A stretch of DNA of 29,409 bases from CAZJYI01 sp964550025. GTDB lineage: Bacteria; Verrucomicrobiota; Kiritimatiellia; UBA8416; CAYOBW01. The notes beneath the pieces are model-generated. The model was not told the origin of the DNA and did no database searches. It worked only from the letters and a program-made list of their open reading frames with translations. This document shows positions 1 through 5,808 of this stretch, one piece after another. The stretch's first letter is position 1. Every line of letters begins with the position of its first letter. A program made the position numbers and the translations under genes. The stretch covers positions 1-29,409 of the forward strand of contig CAZJYI010000137.1 of the NCBI GenBank assembly GCA_964550025.1, in the 5' to 3' direction.

Positions 1-47
1 ACAAAGAAGATACATCGGGGCGCAGCCGAGCGCAAGGTATTTCTCCT

Positions 48-106
48 GCCGAACGCTACTGCTCTGCGGCGGAGCCTGCGAGGTCCGCAGAAGCAACTTG
101 TTGAGC
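48..106 (-). other. attC: Integron attC recombination site of the GNAT cassette
   Basis: Read on the minus strand, this 59-bp palindrome starts with the core GCTCAAC (100-106), which fits the R'' consensus RYYYAAC. It ends with GTTCGGC (48-54), a GTT-starting R' core. The inner arms TGCTTCTGCGG and CCGCAGAGCA pair apart from one extra base in the first arm. The stop codon of the acetyltransferase (56-58) falls inside the site, which is usual for cassette genes. Five other sites in the window share this architecture. The R' core departs from GTTRRRY at one position. A covariance-model search would confirm it. Confidence 0.7.
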
Positions 107-559
107 CACGGTTTTCTTGATCCGGATCTCTTCGGGACACTCGGAGTTATCGGTCCTGTTTCGCTGGTAGATTTCGAATCCGTGTTTGGAATAGAAAGCT
201 CGAGTCTGTTCGTATGGCTCGTATTCCACGCTGTCACCCAAAGTGTGGGTCGCGATCTCATCGAGCCCCATCTCGGCAGCGAGTGCCTCTGCTCGTGCAA
301 GGAGCCCGGCGCCAATGCCTTGCCGATGGTAGTCCCTGTGGACCGCAAGCCAACCGATGTTCAGGCGGCCCTCTGCGACGTAAAGGCTGATGAATCCCAC
401 GACACAGCCGTCCGACTCGGCTAGGAGACCGTCTTGATATCTGAGGTCAGTCGGGATAGCGCGTTCCTGCGCATCCGGTGTGAACCATCCAGTCAGCGTC
501 TCTGTGACCGCGACGCAAGCCCGGTGATCACGTTTCTCGATGTGGCGAATCGAGATCAT
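56..559 (-). CDS. GNAT-family N-acetyltransferase (integron cassette gene)
   Basis: This 167-residue protein has the GNAT fold signature. The acetyl-CoA pyrophosphate loop is visible as HRQGIGAGLLARAEALA, and a C-terminal AFYSKHGFEIYQR segment matches the usual beta5-alpha4 region. Family members transfer an acetyl group from acetyl-CoA to an amine, such as a small molecule, an antibiotic or a protein N-terminus. The substrate cannot be read here. The ATG at 559 is preferred over an in-frame TTG at 574, because the TTG lies in the core of the upstream attC site; a purine-rich AGGGGAAGA sits just before the ATG. The gene is flanked by attC sites (48-106 and 569-627), so it forms a complete one-gene cassette. 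Acetyltransferases are among the commonest integron cargo. Confidence 0.85.
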   Translation of the reverse strand: MISIRHIEKRDHRACVAVTETLTGWFTPDAQERAIPTDLRYQDGLLAESDGCVVGFISLYVAEGRLNIGWLAVHRDYHRQGIGAGLLARAEALAAEMGLDEIATHTLGDSVEYEPYEQTRAFYSKHGFEIYQRNRTDNSECPEEIRIKKTVAQQVASADLAGSAAEQ

Positions 560-568
560 TCTTCCCCT

Positions 569-627
569 GCTCAACGCCGCTCTTCAGCCGCGCGGTCTTT
601 CGCGTCGGCTGGAAGAGCTTGTTGGCG
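569..627 (-). other. attC: Integron attC recombination site of the methyltransferase cassette
   Basis: On the minus strand, an AAC-ending core CGCCAAC (621-627) is followed by a 3-nt spacer and arm CTCTTCCAGCCG. After a short loop comes the partner arm CGGCTGAAGAG, a spacer, and the core GTTGAGC (569-575), which matches GTTRRRY exactly. The first arm has one extra C, the typical attC extrahelical base. The methyltransferase stop codon (584-586) lies inside the 59-bp site. The two core ends are not perfect complements, as is normal between cassettes. Confidence 0.82.
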
Positions 628-1264
628 CCTCCTCGATGGGCGGTTTCTGTGCCAACACCAGTGTGTGACCACTATTCCCCTCTGGAACGAACTCCGTCCA
701 GTGGACATGGAGCCCGGCCTCCTCGATCCAGCGCACATTGGTGGCCTCGTCGGCATGGCTCCAGCACATCCTCCCGCCCGGAACTCCGAGGTAGGTCTCG
801 TCCTCGCCTGTCCACTCGCTATGGCCAACAGTGGCCAGGAAGTAGCCTGACGCACGAAGCCACAGAGCGATCTTCCGGAACAGCCCCGGGTGTTCCCGCA
901 GGGGCATGTGGATGATGGCGTAGAAGGAGACGACGGCAGCATACGAGCCGGGAGGAAAGCACTGCTCCGAGATGTCCCCGCACACGAACCGGGCTGCGGG
1001 GACGAGCCGCGTGGCGCGCTCGATCTGGACCTCCGAGAAGTCCACCCCAGTGACCTCGAAGCAATTGGCGAGCACCTTCGTGGCGGGCAGGCCGCAGCCG
1101 CACCCGATGTCGAGTACGGGCGCGCCGCCGGGTAGGCGTTCTGCAAGGACGCCGATCCAGGAGGCGTAGTCCTCGTAATCATCGGAGGTGTCATCGGCCC
1201 GGTACGCGTAGGACAGCTTGTTGTATCCTCGACGGACGGTTTCCTTTTGCTGCTCTGGCATCAT
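584..1264 (-). CDS. Class I SAM-dependent methyltransferase (integron cassette gene)
   Basis: This 226-residue protein carries the Rossmann-type methyltransferase signature: motif I VLDIGCGCG (residues 50-58), an acidic post-I strand GVDFS (73-77) and GDI near residue 97. It should transfer a methyl group from S-adenosylmethionine, but the acceptor cannot be told. Length fits Methyltransf_25/Methyltransf_11 type stand-alone enzymes. The frame is open to 1324, but that part lies in the upstream attC site (1278-1341). The ATG at 1264 is chosen because AAGGA sits 7-8 bases ahead of it. A second ATG follows at 1261. It forms a cassette between attC sites at 569-627 and 1278-1341 and is read in the same direction as its neighbours. 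Confidence 0.83.
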   Translation of the reverse strand: MMPEQQKETVRRGYNKLSYAYRADDTSDDYEDYASWIGVLAERLPGGAPVLDIGCGCGLPATKVLANCFEVTGVDFSEVQIERATRLVPAARFVCGDISEQCFPPGSYAAVVSFYAIIHMPLREHPGLFRKIALWLRASGYFLATVGHSEWTGEDETYLGVPGGRMCWSHADEATNVRWIEEAGLHVHWTEFVPEGNSGHTLVLAQKPPIEEAPTSSSSRRERPRG

Positions 1265-1277
1265 TGCTTTGTCCTTG

Positions 1278-1341
1278 CGCCAACGCTTGAAATCATGGTT
1301 TGCGCGCGTAGCAAGCAATACCATGGATTTCGTTGTTAGGC
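1278..1341 (-). other. attC: Integron attC recombination site of the phosphotransferase cassette
   Basis: On the minus strand the site begins with a perfect R'' core GCCTAAC (1335-1341) followed by AAC. It has arms GAAATCCATGG and CCATGATTTC that pair apart from one extra C, and ends with GTTGGCG (1278-1284). The phosphotransferase stop TAA is part of the R'' core, the classic layout for cassette genes. Length is 64 bp. Confidence 0.83.
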
Positions 1342-2484
1342 ATCTTCATTCTTGAGTTGCTTTCGAAGTGTCGAGCAATACTTGATCATTCCGTGAATAA
1401 ACTCTCTGGACAGAGTTTGATGCGGGACCCAGCGCAGGCATTCTGCATGTTCAGCGATCATGCGTACATGAAACAGGAACGGTGCCCACGGCATACGATT
1501 GGCAAAATCCTGCTGGTCAATTGACTGTCCTGTACGCTCCGCATACGACTCAAGGTAGAGCGGCAAGAGCCGATCTCTGGCACCTGCGTCAAGCTCACGT
1601 AGTCGCCACAGTAGGAGCTCCATATCTTGCTCCATTGGAGCGAGATATGCTGCACTCCAGTCAAACGTGACGTATTGCGGCTGTTCCTTAGAGATGCGCA
1701 GCGCAAAGTTGTCGGGTGCAAGATCATTGCTGACGCACACGTATTGCCACCCGTCCACCCATGCAGGACGGTTTTCAATGGCGTCAACGAGGGAACGCAG
1801 CGTCTTCTTCTCGTCTTCCGATAGACCGATCGTGTTGCATAGGCTCGTATCCTCACAGAGGGCAGCAATGCCGTCTGCGATGGCAGCTGGCAAGCATTGG
1901 CACGCATGTTTGATTCCTGTGTCGGGAAAGATGCGAAGCAGGTCTTCAAGCTTGCCTGCACTGTGAGAATGAAGATCGGCCGCATGTTGAAAGAGATGCG
2001 CTAGGCGTTCCTCATCAACTGAGAAATGCTTCATGCCTGAGACCTGGACATCATCCCACCCAACTTGAGTGAAATACTCCTGCAGAATCCAAAACTCTCT
2101 GGTCACCTGATCAAATCGGGTGTCATACACCACAGGCACAAATGGGACGCCTTGTTCCCCCCACCATTCTGCCCACTTGATTTCTCCCTCGCGGGAATCG
2201 AATCTGCAGTCAATCTTGAAGAGATTGACTGCCGCTGGTGAAAGGATCTTAGCCACAACACTATGGGTTTCACCATTGACAAAAGCGAGATCAAGACGGA
2301 GAACGGTTGAGCCAGAATTGCTGACACCCCCAAACTTGCCAGAGCATAGATTTGTGGTTGCGCATTGAGAAACGGCAATGTCTCTGTCGAGTGCGCGCCC
2401 CAAGGCCATTTCAATGTGCTCTCTGGTAAGAGCCCTTGGAACATGCACAAAGGCATCATCATTACTCTTCGGTACATCTATCAT
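1336..2484 (-). CDS. Aminoglycoside phosphotransferase (APH)-like kinase (integron cassette gene)
   Basis: This 382-residue protein resembles the APH/choline-kinase-like fold. A likely nucleotide-binding lysine is in SVVAKIL (about residue 79). The catalytic loop reads SNDLAPDNFAL (residues 252-262) and keeps the catalytic Asp and the metal-binding Asn of the family HGDLHxxN motif. The His-Gly and the second His are replaced. A metal-binding TFDW follows at 273-276. It probably phosphorylates a small hydroxylated molecule. Drug resistance is possible but not shown. The ATG at 2484 is preferred to one at 2508, which lies inside the upstream attC stem. The gene is visibly richer in A+T than the window and sits between attC sites at 1278-1341 and 2497-2555. 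Confidence 0.7.
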   Translation of the reverse strand: MIDVPKSNDDAFVHVPRALTREHIEMALGRALDRDIAVSQCATTNLCSGKFGGVSNSGSTVLRLDLAFVNGETHSVVAKILSPAAVNLFKIDCRFDSREGEIKWAEWWGEQGVPFVPVVYDTRFDQVTREFWILQEYFTQVGWDDVQVSGMKHFSVDEERLAHLFQHAADLHSHSAGKLEDLLRIFPDTGIKHACQCLPAAIADGIAALCEDTSLCNTIGLSEDEKKTLRSLVDAIENRPAWVDGWQYVCVSNDLAPDNFALRISKEQPQYVTFDWSAAYLAPMEQDMELLLWRLRELDAGARDRLLPLYLESYAERTGQSIDQQDFANRMPWAPFLFHVRMIAEHAECLRWVPHQTLSREFIHGMIKYCSTLRKQLKNEDA

Positions 2485-2496
2485 GATTCTCTTGCC

Positions 2497-2555
2497 TAAG
2501 AACGGCATGAACCGATGGGCTATGGGCCCATTCGGTTCGATGTGCTGTGTTGAAT
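2497..2555 (-). other. attC: Integron attC recombination site of the first left-array cassette
   Basis: This 59-bp palindrome reads, on the minus strand, R'' ATTCAAC (2549-2555, an exact RYYYAAC match), a 7-nt spacer, arm GAACCGAATGGGC, loop CCATA, arm GCCCATCGGTTC and GTTCTTA (2497-2503). The first arm has an extra A, and a further CAT/ATG pairing flanks it with one bulged C. The R' core keeps only GTT, so this is weaker than the sites at 569 and 1278, but the bulge pattern and length agree with them. Confidence 0.62.
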
Positions 2556-2831
2556 GGTCTCAGTTCTCCAAAAGGGGATGGCCCCAAGGTCATACCAGAT
2601 TCCGCCAGAGCGTGCAACGCGATCCCGGTCGTAGGATTGACGGACACGATCGGCGGTAGAATCGGAGGCCGATCGGGTGGAAGTAGGAACATCTCCTGTC
2701 GGCCCGCCGATTCCGAGTCGGCTGTTGCGCGGGCACCGTGCCGCCTGAAACGCCCCTTGCGTTTCGCCGACAGCGTCGGACACACAGCCGGCCTCGATTC
2801 TAAACGGAAAATCGTGTCCCTCAACACTCAT
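2520..2831 (-). CDS. Possible small cassette ORF of unknown function
   Basis: A 103-codon ORF begins at an ATG about 20 bases inside the putative cassette start (candidate attI core at 2846-2852) and ends within the attC site at 2497-2555. That is the right place for the first gene of the left array. The product has no motif I recognise, no signal peptide and no membrane segment; its C-terminal third contains SGGIWYDLGAIPFWRTETIQ. No good ribosome binding site is seen. A second minus-strand frame (2462-2827) and a plus-strand frame (2547-2846) are also open, so coding is uncertain. The cassette could also be non-coding. Confidence 0.33.
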   Translation of the reverse strand: MSVEGHDFPFRIEAGCVSDAVGETQGAFQAARCPRNSRLGIGGPTGDVPTSTRSASDSTADRVRQSYDRDRVARSGGIWYDLGAIPFWRTETIQHSTSNRMGP

Positions 2832-2845
2832 CCTGCGACCCTTTG

Positions 2846-2868
2846 ATCCAACTTTTGCAAAGTTGGCC
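2846..2868 (-). other. attI: Candidate attI-like site: inverted core pair at the head of the cassette array
   Basis: A perfect palindrome (2848-2866) has 8-bp arms CCAACTTT and AAAGTTGG and a 3-base loop. On the minus strand it presents two inverted integrase-type cores, GGCCAAC and AAAAGTTGGAT; the second fits GTTRRRY. A simple inverted core pair just before the first cassette, and 275 bp from a recombinase remnant, is what an attI site looks like. A short palindrome could arise for other reasons. Confidence 0.38.
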
Positions 2869-2894
2869 AGTCAACATATGTATTATCACGATCG

Positions 2895-2955
2895 ATGTCG
2901 TGAATACCGGTGCAACCCGTCTGCGGTTGTTACGGGCGGTCTTTATTCACGACAT
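2895..2955. repeat. Long inverted repeat between candidate attI and the recombinase remnant
   Basis: Perfect 12-bp arms ATGTCGTGAATA (2895-2906) and TATTCACGACAT (2944-2955) enclose a second, interrupted pairing of ACC/CCCGT with ACGGG/GGT. The whole 61-base segment can fold into one long stem-loop. It could be a regulatory hairpin, an accessory recombination site or a small palindromic repeat. Apart from this element, 2869-3142 shows nothing I can name. Confidence 0.5.
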
Positions 2956-3142
2956 GGAGTCTTCTTTGTGCGGGGGAACACCGTTATGCGGTGACGGAAT
3001 TGTGGCTTTTCGGTTGTTCCAGTCGTTGCCGAGAACGGGCGCCCCTACATTGATAGTGAGGATGGGTGCAATTGGGCTTTGGTGTCAAGACTTTGGTTGA
3101 GGGGCGGGACAGGTTTTCAGGTGGTTGATGGAGAGCGGCCGA

Positions 3143-3709
3143 TCAACCGGATGGAGGACCGAGGCGGTCATGAAACCACCGGGTCAGGCGCTGGCGCAGC
3201 CTTTCGGAGGTTCCGGGCATGGGGTGTTGTGTAGCAGCCGGTGGTGGCGAGGTGTCGTGCGGAGTGGTTGGGGTCGCGCTCATTGTGTCCAGCGGACTCG
3301 TGGTTTCTTCGGGTGTCAGGCATCGTTGATAGAGCATGGTGGTTTCCACGCTGGCGTGTCCCAGGCGGACCTGGAGGTCGCGGATGTTGACACCCGCTTC
3401 GAGGGCTTGTACGGCGCAAGTATGGCGCAACACCATTGAGGTGACGTGGCGCGGCAAGCCGGCGCGCTTTGCGCAGCGGCGCACGATGCGTTCGGCCATG
3501 CGGGTGGACAAGGCGCCGCCGGGGCGTCGCCCCGGGAAGAGGTAGGCGTCGTGGCTGAAGCGGCATTTGCCTTCCTGCATCAGTGCGAGCAGGAGGGATT
3601 CGCGGAAGTCCTCGGCGCTATTCAAGAGCACGGTCGTTTCCTGGCGCGTGAGGATTCGCGGCAGGCGGTCGGGGCGTTTGCCCCAGTGGGTCCATTCCCG
3701 TGAGCACAT
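3143..3709 (-). pseudogene. Tyrosine recombinase/integrase remnant with lost core and replaced 5' end
   Basis: The 188-codon frame has a recognisable tyrosine-recombinase C-terminal domain: ERIVRRCAKRAGLPRHV, LRHTCAVQALEAG, VRLGHASVETTMLY with the nucleophilic Tyr, then SPLD. Upstream, LPRILTRQETTVLL is the start of a catalytic domain. Only a short stretch separates that segment from YLFPGRRPG, so the region with the first catalytic Arg (usually GLRxxE) is missing. The His before LRH is replaced (TSMVLRHT). The first codons are made by one of the 22-bp repeats at 3686-3783, so the native N-terminal half is gone. It is probably inactive. It may be the integron's own integrase, but the IntI-specific insertion cannot be seen, so a XerC- or phage-type origin remains possible. 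Confidence 0.72.
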
Positions 3710-3783
3710 CGCCAGCCCTCACGGTCGGCTCGATCAGGTGGGTCCATTTATCTGAGCACAGGTGGGTCCATTCCGGTGAGCGC
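3686..3783. repeat. Three 22-bp direct repeats, possible insertion-sequence end
   Basis: Three copies of a unit starting GTGGGTCCATT and ending TGAGC lie at 3686-3707, 3738-3759 and 3762-3783. The first supplies the apparent start of the recombinase remnant. Multiple short repeats of this type occur at the termini of IS21-like elements, where they bind transposase. No transposase gene remains nearby, so the family is inference. From 3784 to 3959 I see no gene or site I can name. Confidence 0.5.
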
Positions 3784-3959
3784 TATAGGTCTCGCCTGCC
3801 TGCACACAGCCTGCATGAAGCAACAGATTGTTGAACACGGTTTAATACCTGACTTGCGTTCCACAAGGGCCATGGCAGCCGCCCACTCCGTCGTCATCCA
3901 CACAACCCGAGAGTTCCACACGCAGTCCGTCTGACGTACAGCGCTCCACGGTCGGTTCC

Positions 3960-4301
3960 ATGGCGGACGGTGTTTGGTTGATTGGTCATTCCCACAAGCT
4001 AACGATCTTGGACTATGGCGACGGCACTCTGAATGTGGTGCCGCTTGACATGGGACACATTGACAGCTACTACACTTGGTCGACAACGACGGCGACACGA
4101 AAGGGCGCTCGTGTTCACATTCTCGTTGAAGGAGTTGCCAAAGACGGGCACTGCCTGTATCGGCATGAGTACGACCTGAAGTTGACGAGTATCGAGACCG
4201 CTTCCGGGTCCAGGTTGGACTCCATCCATCATCCTGGGGGCGAATTGGTCGAGAGATTGCGCCCGTGTCCCGTTGAGGCCCGCAAGTTCGGTGACCCGTA
4301 G
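3960..4301 (+). CDS. Orphan hypothetical protein, probably a truncated gene
   Basis: The 113-codon frame has protein-like composition, with segments such as WLIGHSHKLTILDYGDGTL and VAKDGHCLYRHEYDL, but no family I can name. It has no signal peptide, no membrane segment and no ribosome binding site before the ATG. The frame stays open upstream of the ATG for at least 60 bases, so the true start may be lost. It runs against the surrounding cassette genes. It sits in a rearranged stretch between possible IS repeats and a GC-rich hairpin, which suggests a fragment left by recombination. Confidence 0.4.
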   Translation: MADGVWLIGHSHKLTILDYGDGTLNVVPLDMGHIDSYYTWSTTTATRKGARVHILVEGVAKDGHCLYRHEYDLKLTSIETASGSRLDSIHHPGGELVERLRPCPVEARKFGDP

Positions 4302-4427
4302 CAGACGGGGTTCACACCGCCCCTTCTTCTGCCGCCCGCCCCTTGACCCGCCCGTCCCCACTGCGTAACCTGTTGTCGTTGCGCCCTACGGCTTGCGGCT
4401 GCGACCCCTCTGGCCTGTCGCAACACG

Positions 4428-4453
4428 GCCCGTCCCGGGAAACCGGGGCGGGC
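4428..4453 (+). terminator. GC-rich stem-loop with GAAA loop, possible terminator
   Basis: The arms GCCCGTCCCGG and CCGGGGCGGGC form 11 pairs (one T-G) around a GAAA tetraloop, followed by ATTTCTCGT. The stem is strong but the T-run is poor, so termination is uncertain. It lies about 125 bases after the orphan ORF ending at 4301. The rest of 4302-4521 shows nothing else I recognise. Confidence 0.4.
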
Positions 4454-4521
4454 ATTTCTCGTCCAGCGCAGCGAACCGGCTTTCCTGATCCTCCCGGTCC
4501 TTCCGGTCGGTCTCTCCCTCT

Positions 4522-4800
4522 TCAGATCTCTGCTGAGGGTTGACCGTCAAACGTATTGCCGCTACTCTCCATCCAGTGGTATACACCGTAATACACTCCT
4601 GCGTGTTGATCTCCCCGAGGTTGAAACACCTTGAGACAGTCCATGTTCTGCCCATTGCTGTCGTTCAGTCGGTAGACGTGCATTTCGGCCGCAGGCACAG
4701 ATTCAAGACGGTTGATCAGCCTGTCGGTGTCCGCAGCTCTCACAACGTTGGGCAGAGCGATCAACGCAGTTGTCAGAAGAACGTACATAGTCAGGATCAT
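4522..4800 (-). CDS. Small exported protein of unknown function (likely cassette gene)
   Basis: This 92-residue protein begins with a clear signal peptide, MILTMYVLLTTALIALPNVV, with likely cleavage after VRA. About 70 polar residues follow, containing MHVYRLNDSNGQNMDCLKVF and VYYGVYHWMESSG. The single Cys in the mature part is not in a lipobox. A purine-rich AAGAAGAGGA precedes the ATG. The start lies just after the attC-type site at 4814-4870, so this is probably the next cassette after VapBC. I could not find a matching attC site downstream of its stop, so the cassette end seems lost. Small exported proteins are common integron cargo. The function is unknown. Confidence 0.65.
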   Translation of the reverse strand: MILTMYVLLTTALIALPNVVRAADTDRLINRLESVPAAEMHVYRLNDSNGQNMDCLKVFQPRGDQHAGVYYGVYHWMESSGNTFDGQPSAEI

Positions 4801-4813
4801 GTCCTCTTCTTTC

Positions 4814-4870
4814 GCCGAACGTGTGCTTCAGGCGCGGCTTCCAACCGTCGCCTGGAAGCAGTGGTTTTGC
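4814..4870 (-). other. attC: Integron attC recombination site of the VapBC cassette
   Basis: On the minus strand GCAAAAC (4864-4870) is followed by a 3-base spacer and arm TGCTTCCAGGCG. The partner arm CGCCTGAAGCA, a 3-base spacer and the core GTTCGGC (4814-4820) close the 57-bp site. The first arm again has one extra C. The same R' heptamer is found in the site at 48-106. It begins a few bases after the vapC stop codon. Confidence 0.72.
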
Positions 4871-4874
4871 CTGG

Positions 4875-5273
4875 TTATTTCAGCAGGCCGAAGAACGGTA
4901 GCTTGGCCGCACCCTTGTCAAATGTGATACCCGCATCGCAACCGATGGCTTCGGCCGCGTGGGCGATCATGATGTCTGCCAGGTCCGCTCTGTACTTCGG
5001 CCCGTCCTTCAGGAGGCCTTCGATAGCGCTATCCGCTTCGAAATCGAACACGGGCATCTGCCGCATATCCCGAATGGAATCCAGTATCTCGGCTCTGGTC
5101 TTGTCGTAGGCGCTTTCCAGCACCCAGATCGTCTCAAGGACGACGAGTAGGGGGATCTTCAGGCGCTCCCGTCGCGTTTCTGCCTGCTTCAGGCGCTTCC
5201 GCGCCGCCTCGGCTTGCTTCTCGTCATCACGAACGAGGAATCGCACAATGACATTGGTGTCGAGCGCGGTCAT
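4875..5273 (-). CDS. vapC: VapC-type PIN-domain toxin ribonuclease
   Basis: This 132-residue PIN domain has the usual acidic active-site residues: Asp5 in ALDTNV, Glu47 in VVLETIWVLE, Asp97 and Asp100 in RADLADIMIA and Asp119 in ITFDK. VapC toxins are Mg2+-dependent endoribonucleases, many of which cut tRNA or rRNA, and they are neutralised by their cognate antitoxin. The start overlaps the stop of the antitoxin gene by 4 bases (ATGA), implying coupled translation. The gene closes the cassette: an attC site follows at 4814-4870. Length and residues look complete, so it is probably functional. Toxin-antitoxin cassettes are thought to stabilise integron arrays. Confidence 0.9.
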   Translation of the reverse strand: MTALDTNVIVRFLVRDDEKQAEAARKRLKQAETRRERLKIPLLVVLETIWVLESAYDKTRAEILDSIRDMRQMPVFDFEADSAIEGLLKDGPKYRADLADIMIAHAAEAIGCDAGITFDKGAAKLPFFGLLK

Positions 5274-5518
5274 CCCTTTCGCTCCCTCATGCGTCGCGAC
5301 ACGGCCGCCTTCATCTCGTCCACGCTCCTGCGTGGTTGCCCGGGCCTGTGGAGTCGCCCATATACTTCATCAACGGACTTCGTCACCGGCTTCAGCACAG
5401 CCTCGGCATCACCACGAACGATGAACGCCACACGGTCGCCGGTGTGGAGATGAAGGGATTCCCGCACCGCCTTGGGAATCGTCAGCTGCCCTTTGCTTGT
5501 CAGAGTTGCCGTCACCAT
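5270..5518 (-). CDS. vapB: AbrB/SpoVT-family antitoxin (VapB type)
   Basis: The 82-residue product starts VTATLTSKGQLTIPKAVRE, the signature of the swapped-hairpin AbrB DNA-binding fold, followed by HTGDRVAFIV. The C-terminal third is basic and probably wraps the PIN toxin. The frame is open to 5596, but the ATG at 5518 is preceded by AAGGAG at 7 bases (5526-5531) and gives the normal family N-terminus. A sigma70-like promoter and an overlapping palindrome lie immediately upstream, as expected for autoregulation by the VapBC complex. It is co-transcribed with vapC with a 4-base overlap. Confidence 0.9.
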   Translation of the reverse strand: MVTATLTSKGQLTIPKAVRESLHLHTGDRVAFIVRGDAEAVLKPVTKSVDEVYGRLHRPGQPRRSVDEMKAAVSRRMRERKG

Positions 5519-5545
5519 GGGTGGTCTCCTTACTTTTGTCATGCT

Positions 5546-5580
5546 CCTTACACTATAGTAAGGAAGGTCGCGTAAGTCAA
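5546..5580 (-). promoter_or_regulatory. vapBC promoter with overlapping operator palindrome
   Basis: On the minus strand TTGACT (5575-5580) and TATAGT (5552-5557) are separated by exactly 17 bases, a near-consensus sigma70 promoter. The -10 box sits inside an inverted repeat, CCTTAC/GTAAGG (5546-5563). The GTAAGGAG half-site recurs downstream, where it also forms the ribosome binding site of vapB. This fits autorepression by the AbrB-like antitoxin. It lies just inside the cassette, so the pair carries its own promoter. Confidence 0.72.
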
Positions 5581-5604
5581 TCTGCATCTCCGGCACAACG
5601 TTTC

Positions 5605-5662
5605 ACCTAACGCGCAAGTGGAAGGCAAGCGAAGCGCGGCCTTTCACTTGTCGCGTTCAGGT
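5605..5662 (-). other. attC: Integron attC recombination site upstream of VapBC
   Basis: Arms CAAGTGAAAGGC and GCCTTCCACTTG (one mismatch) are flanked on the minus strand by an AAC-ending core CCTGAAC (5655-5661) and GTTAGGT (5605-5611), an exact GTTRRRY match. A CGCTTCGC loop lies in the centre. Minus orientation is preferred because it ends the HicB-remnant cassette and opens the VapBC cassette. Read on the plus strand the cores would be ACCTAAC and GTTCAGG, so orientation is less certain than for the other sites. Confidence 0.7.
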
Positions 5663-5675
5663 GGTTCTGTGGATC

Positions 5676-5797
5676 CTATGCGAAGACGATCCGCCGACCT
5701 TTGGGTTCGGGGATGGGGTCGCCAAACTCCTTGGCTGTGTCGAGCCAGAGGATCTCGGCCGCTTTGGCGTTGGCGAGTGCTTCTTCCTGCGTGGCAA
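5676..5797 (-). pseudogene. hicB: HicB antitoxin C-terminal remnant
   Basis: In one minus-strand frame the last 40 codons read EEALANAKAAEILWLDTAKE followed by PIPEPKGRRIVFA and a TAG stop (5676-5678). This is the hallmark C-terminus of HicB antitoxins of HicAB type II toxin-antitoxin pairs. An in-frame TAG occurs immediately upstream and no start codon or HicA gene follows, so only the tail survives. The fragment lies just before the attC site at 5605-5662, so HicAB was probably once a cassette in this array. Upstream it abuts an unrelated WYL-like remnant on the other strand. Confidence 0.72.
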
Positions 5798-5808
5798 CCT
5801 ACCTTGCC

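Noticed and set aside
2547..2846. Plus-strand 99-codon ORF in the first left-array cassette
   Set aside because: No ribosome binding site or family match, and cassette genes here run on the minus strand; the minus ORF at 2520-2831 is only slightly better supported.
3833..3850. A seventh attC-like core (GTTCAAC on the minus strand near 3835)
   Set aside because: The R'' heptamer fits, but no pairing inner arm or GTT core follows within 100 bases, so it is probably chance or a destroyed site.
3748..4098. Minus-strand 116-codon frame as a transposase piece
   Set aside because: It begins near the 22-bp repeats, but the product has no DDE or HTH signature and overlaps a more protein-like plus-strand frame.
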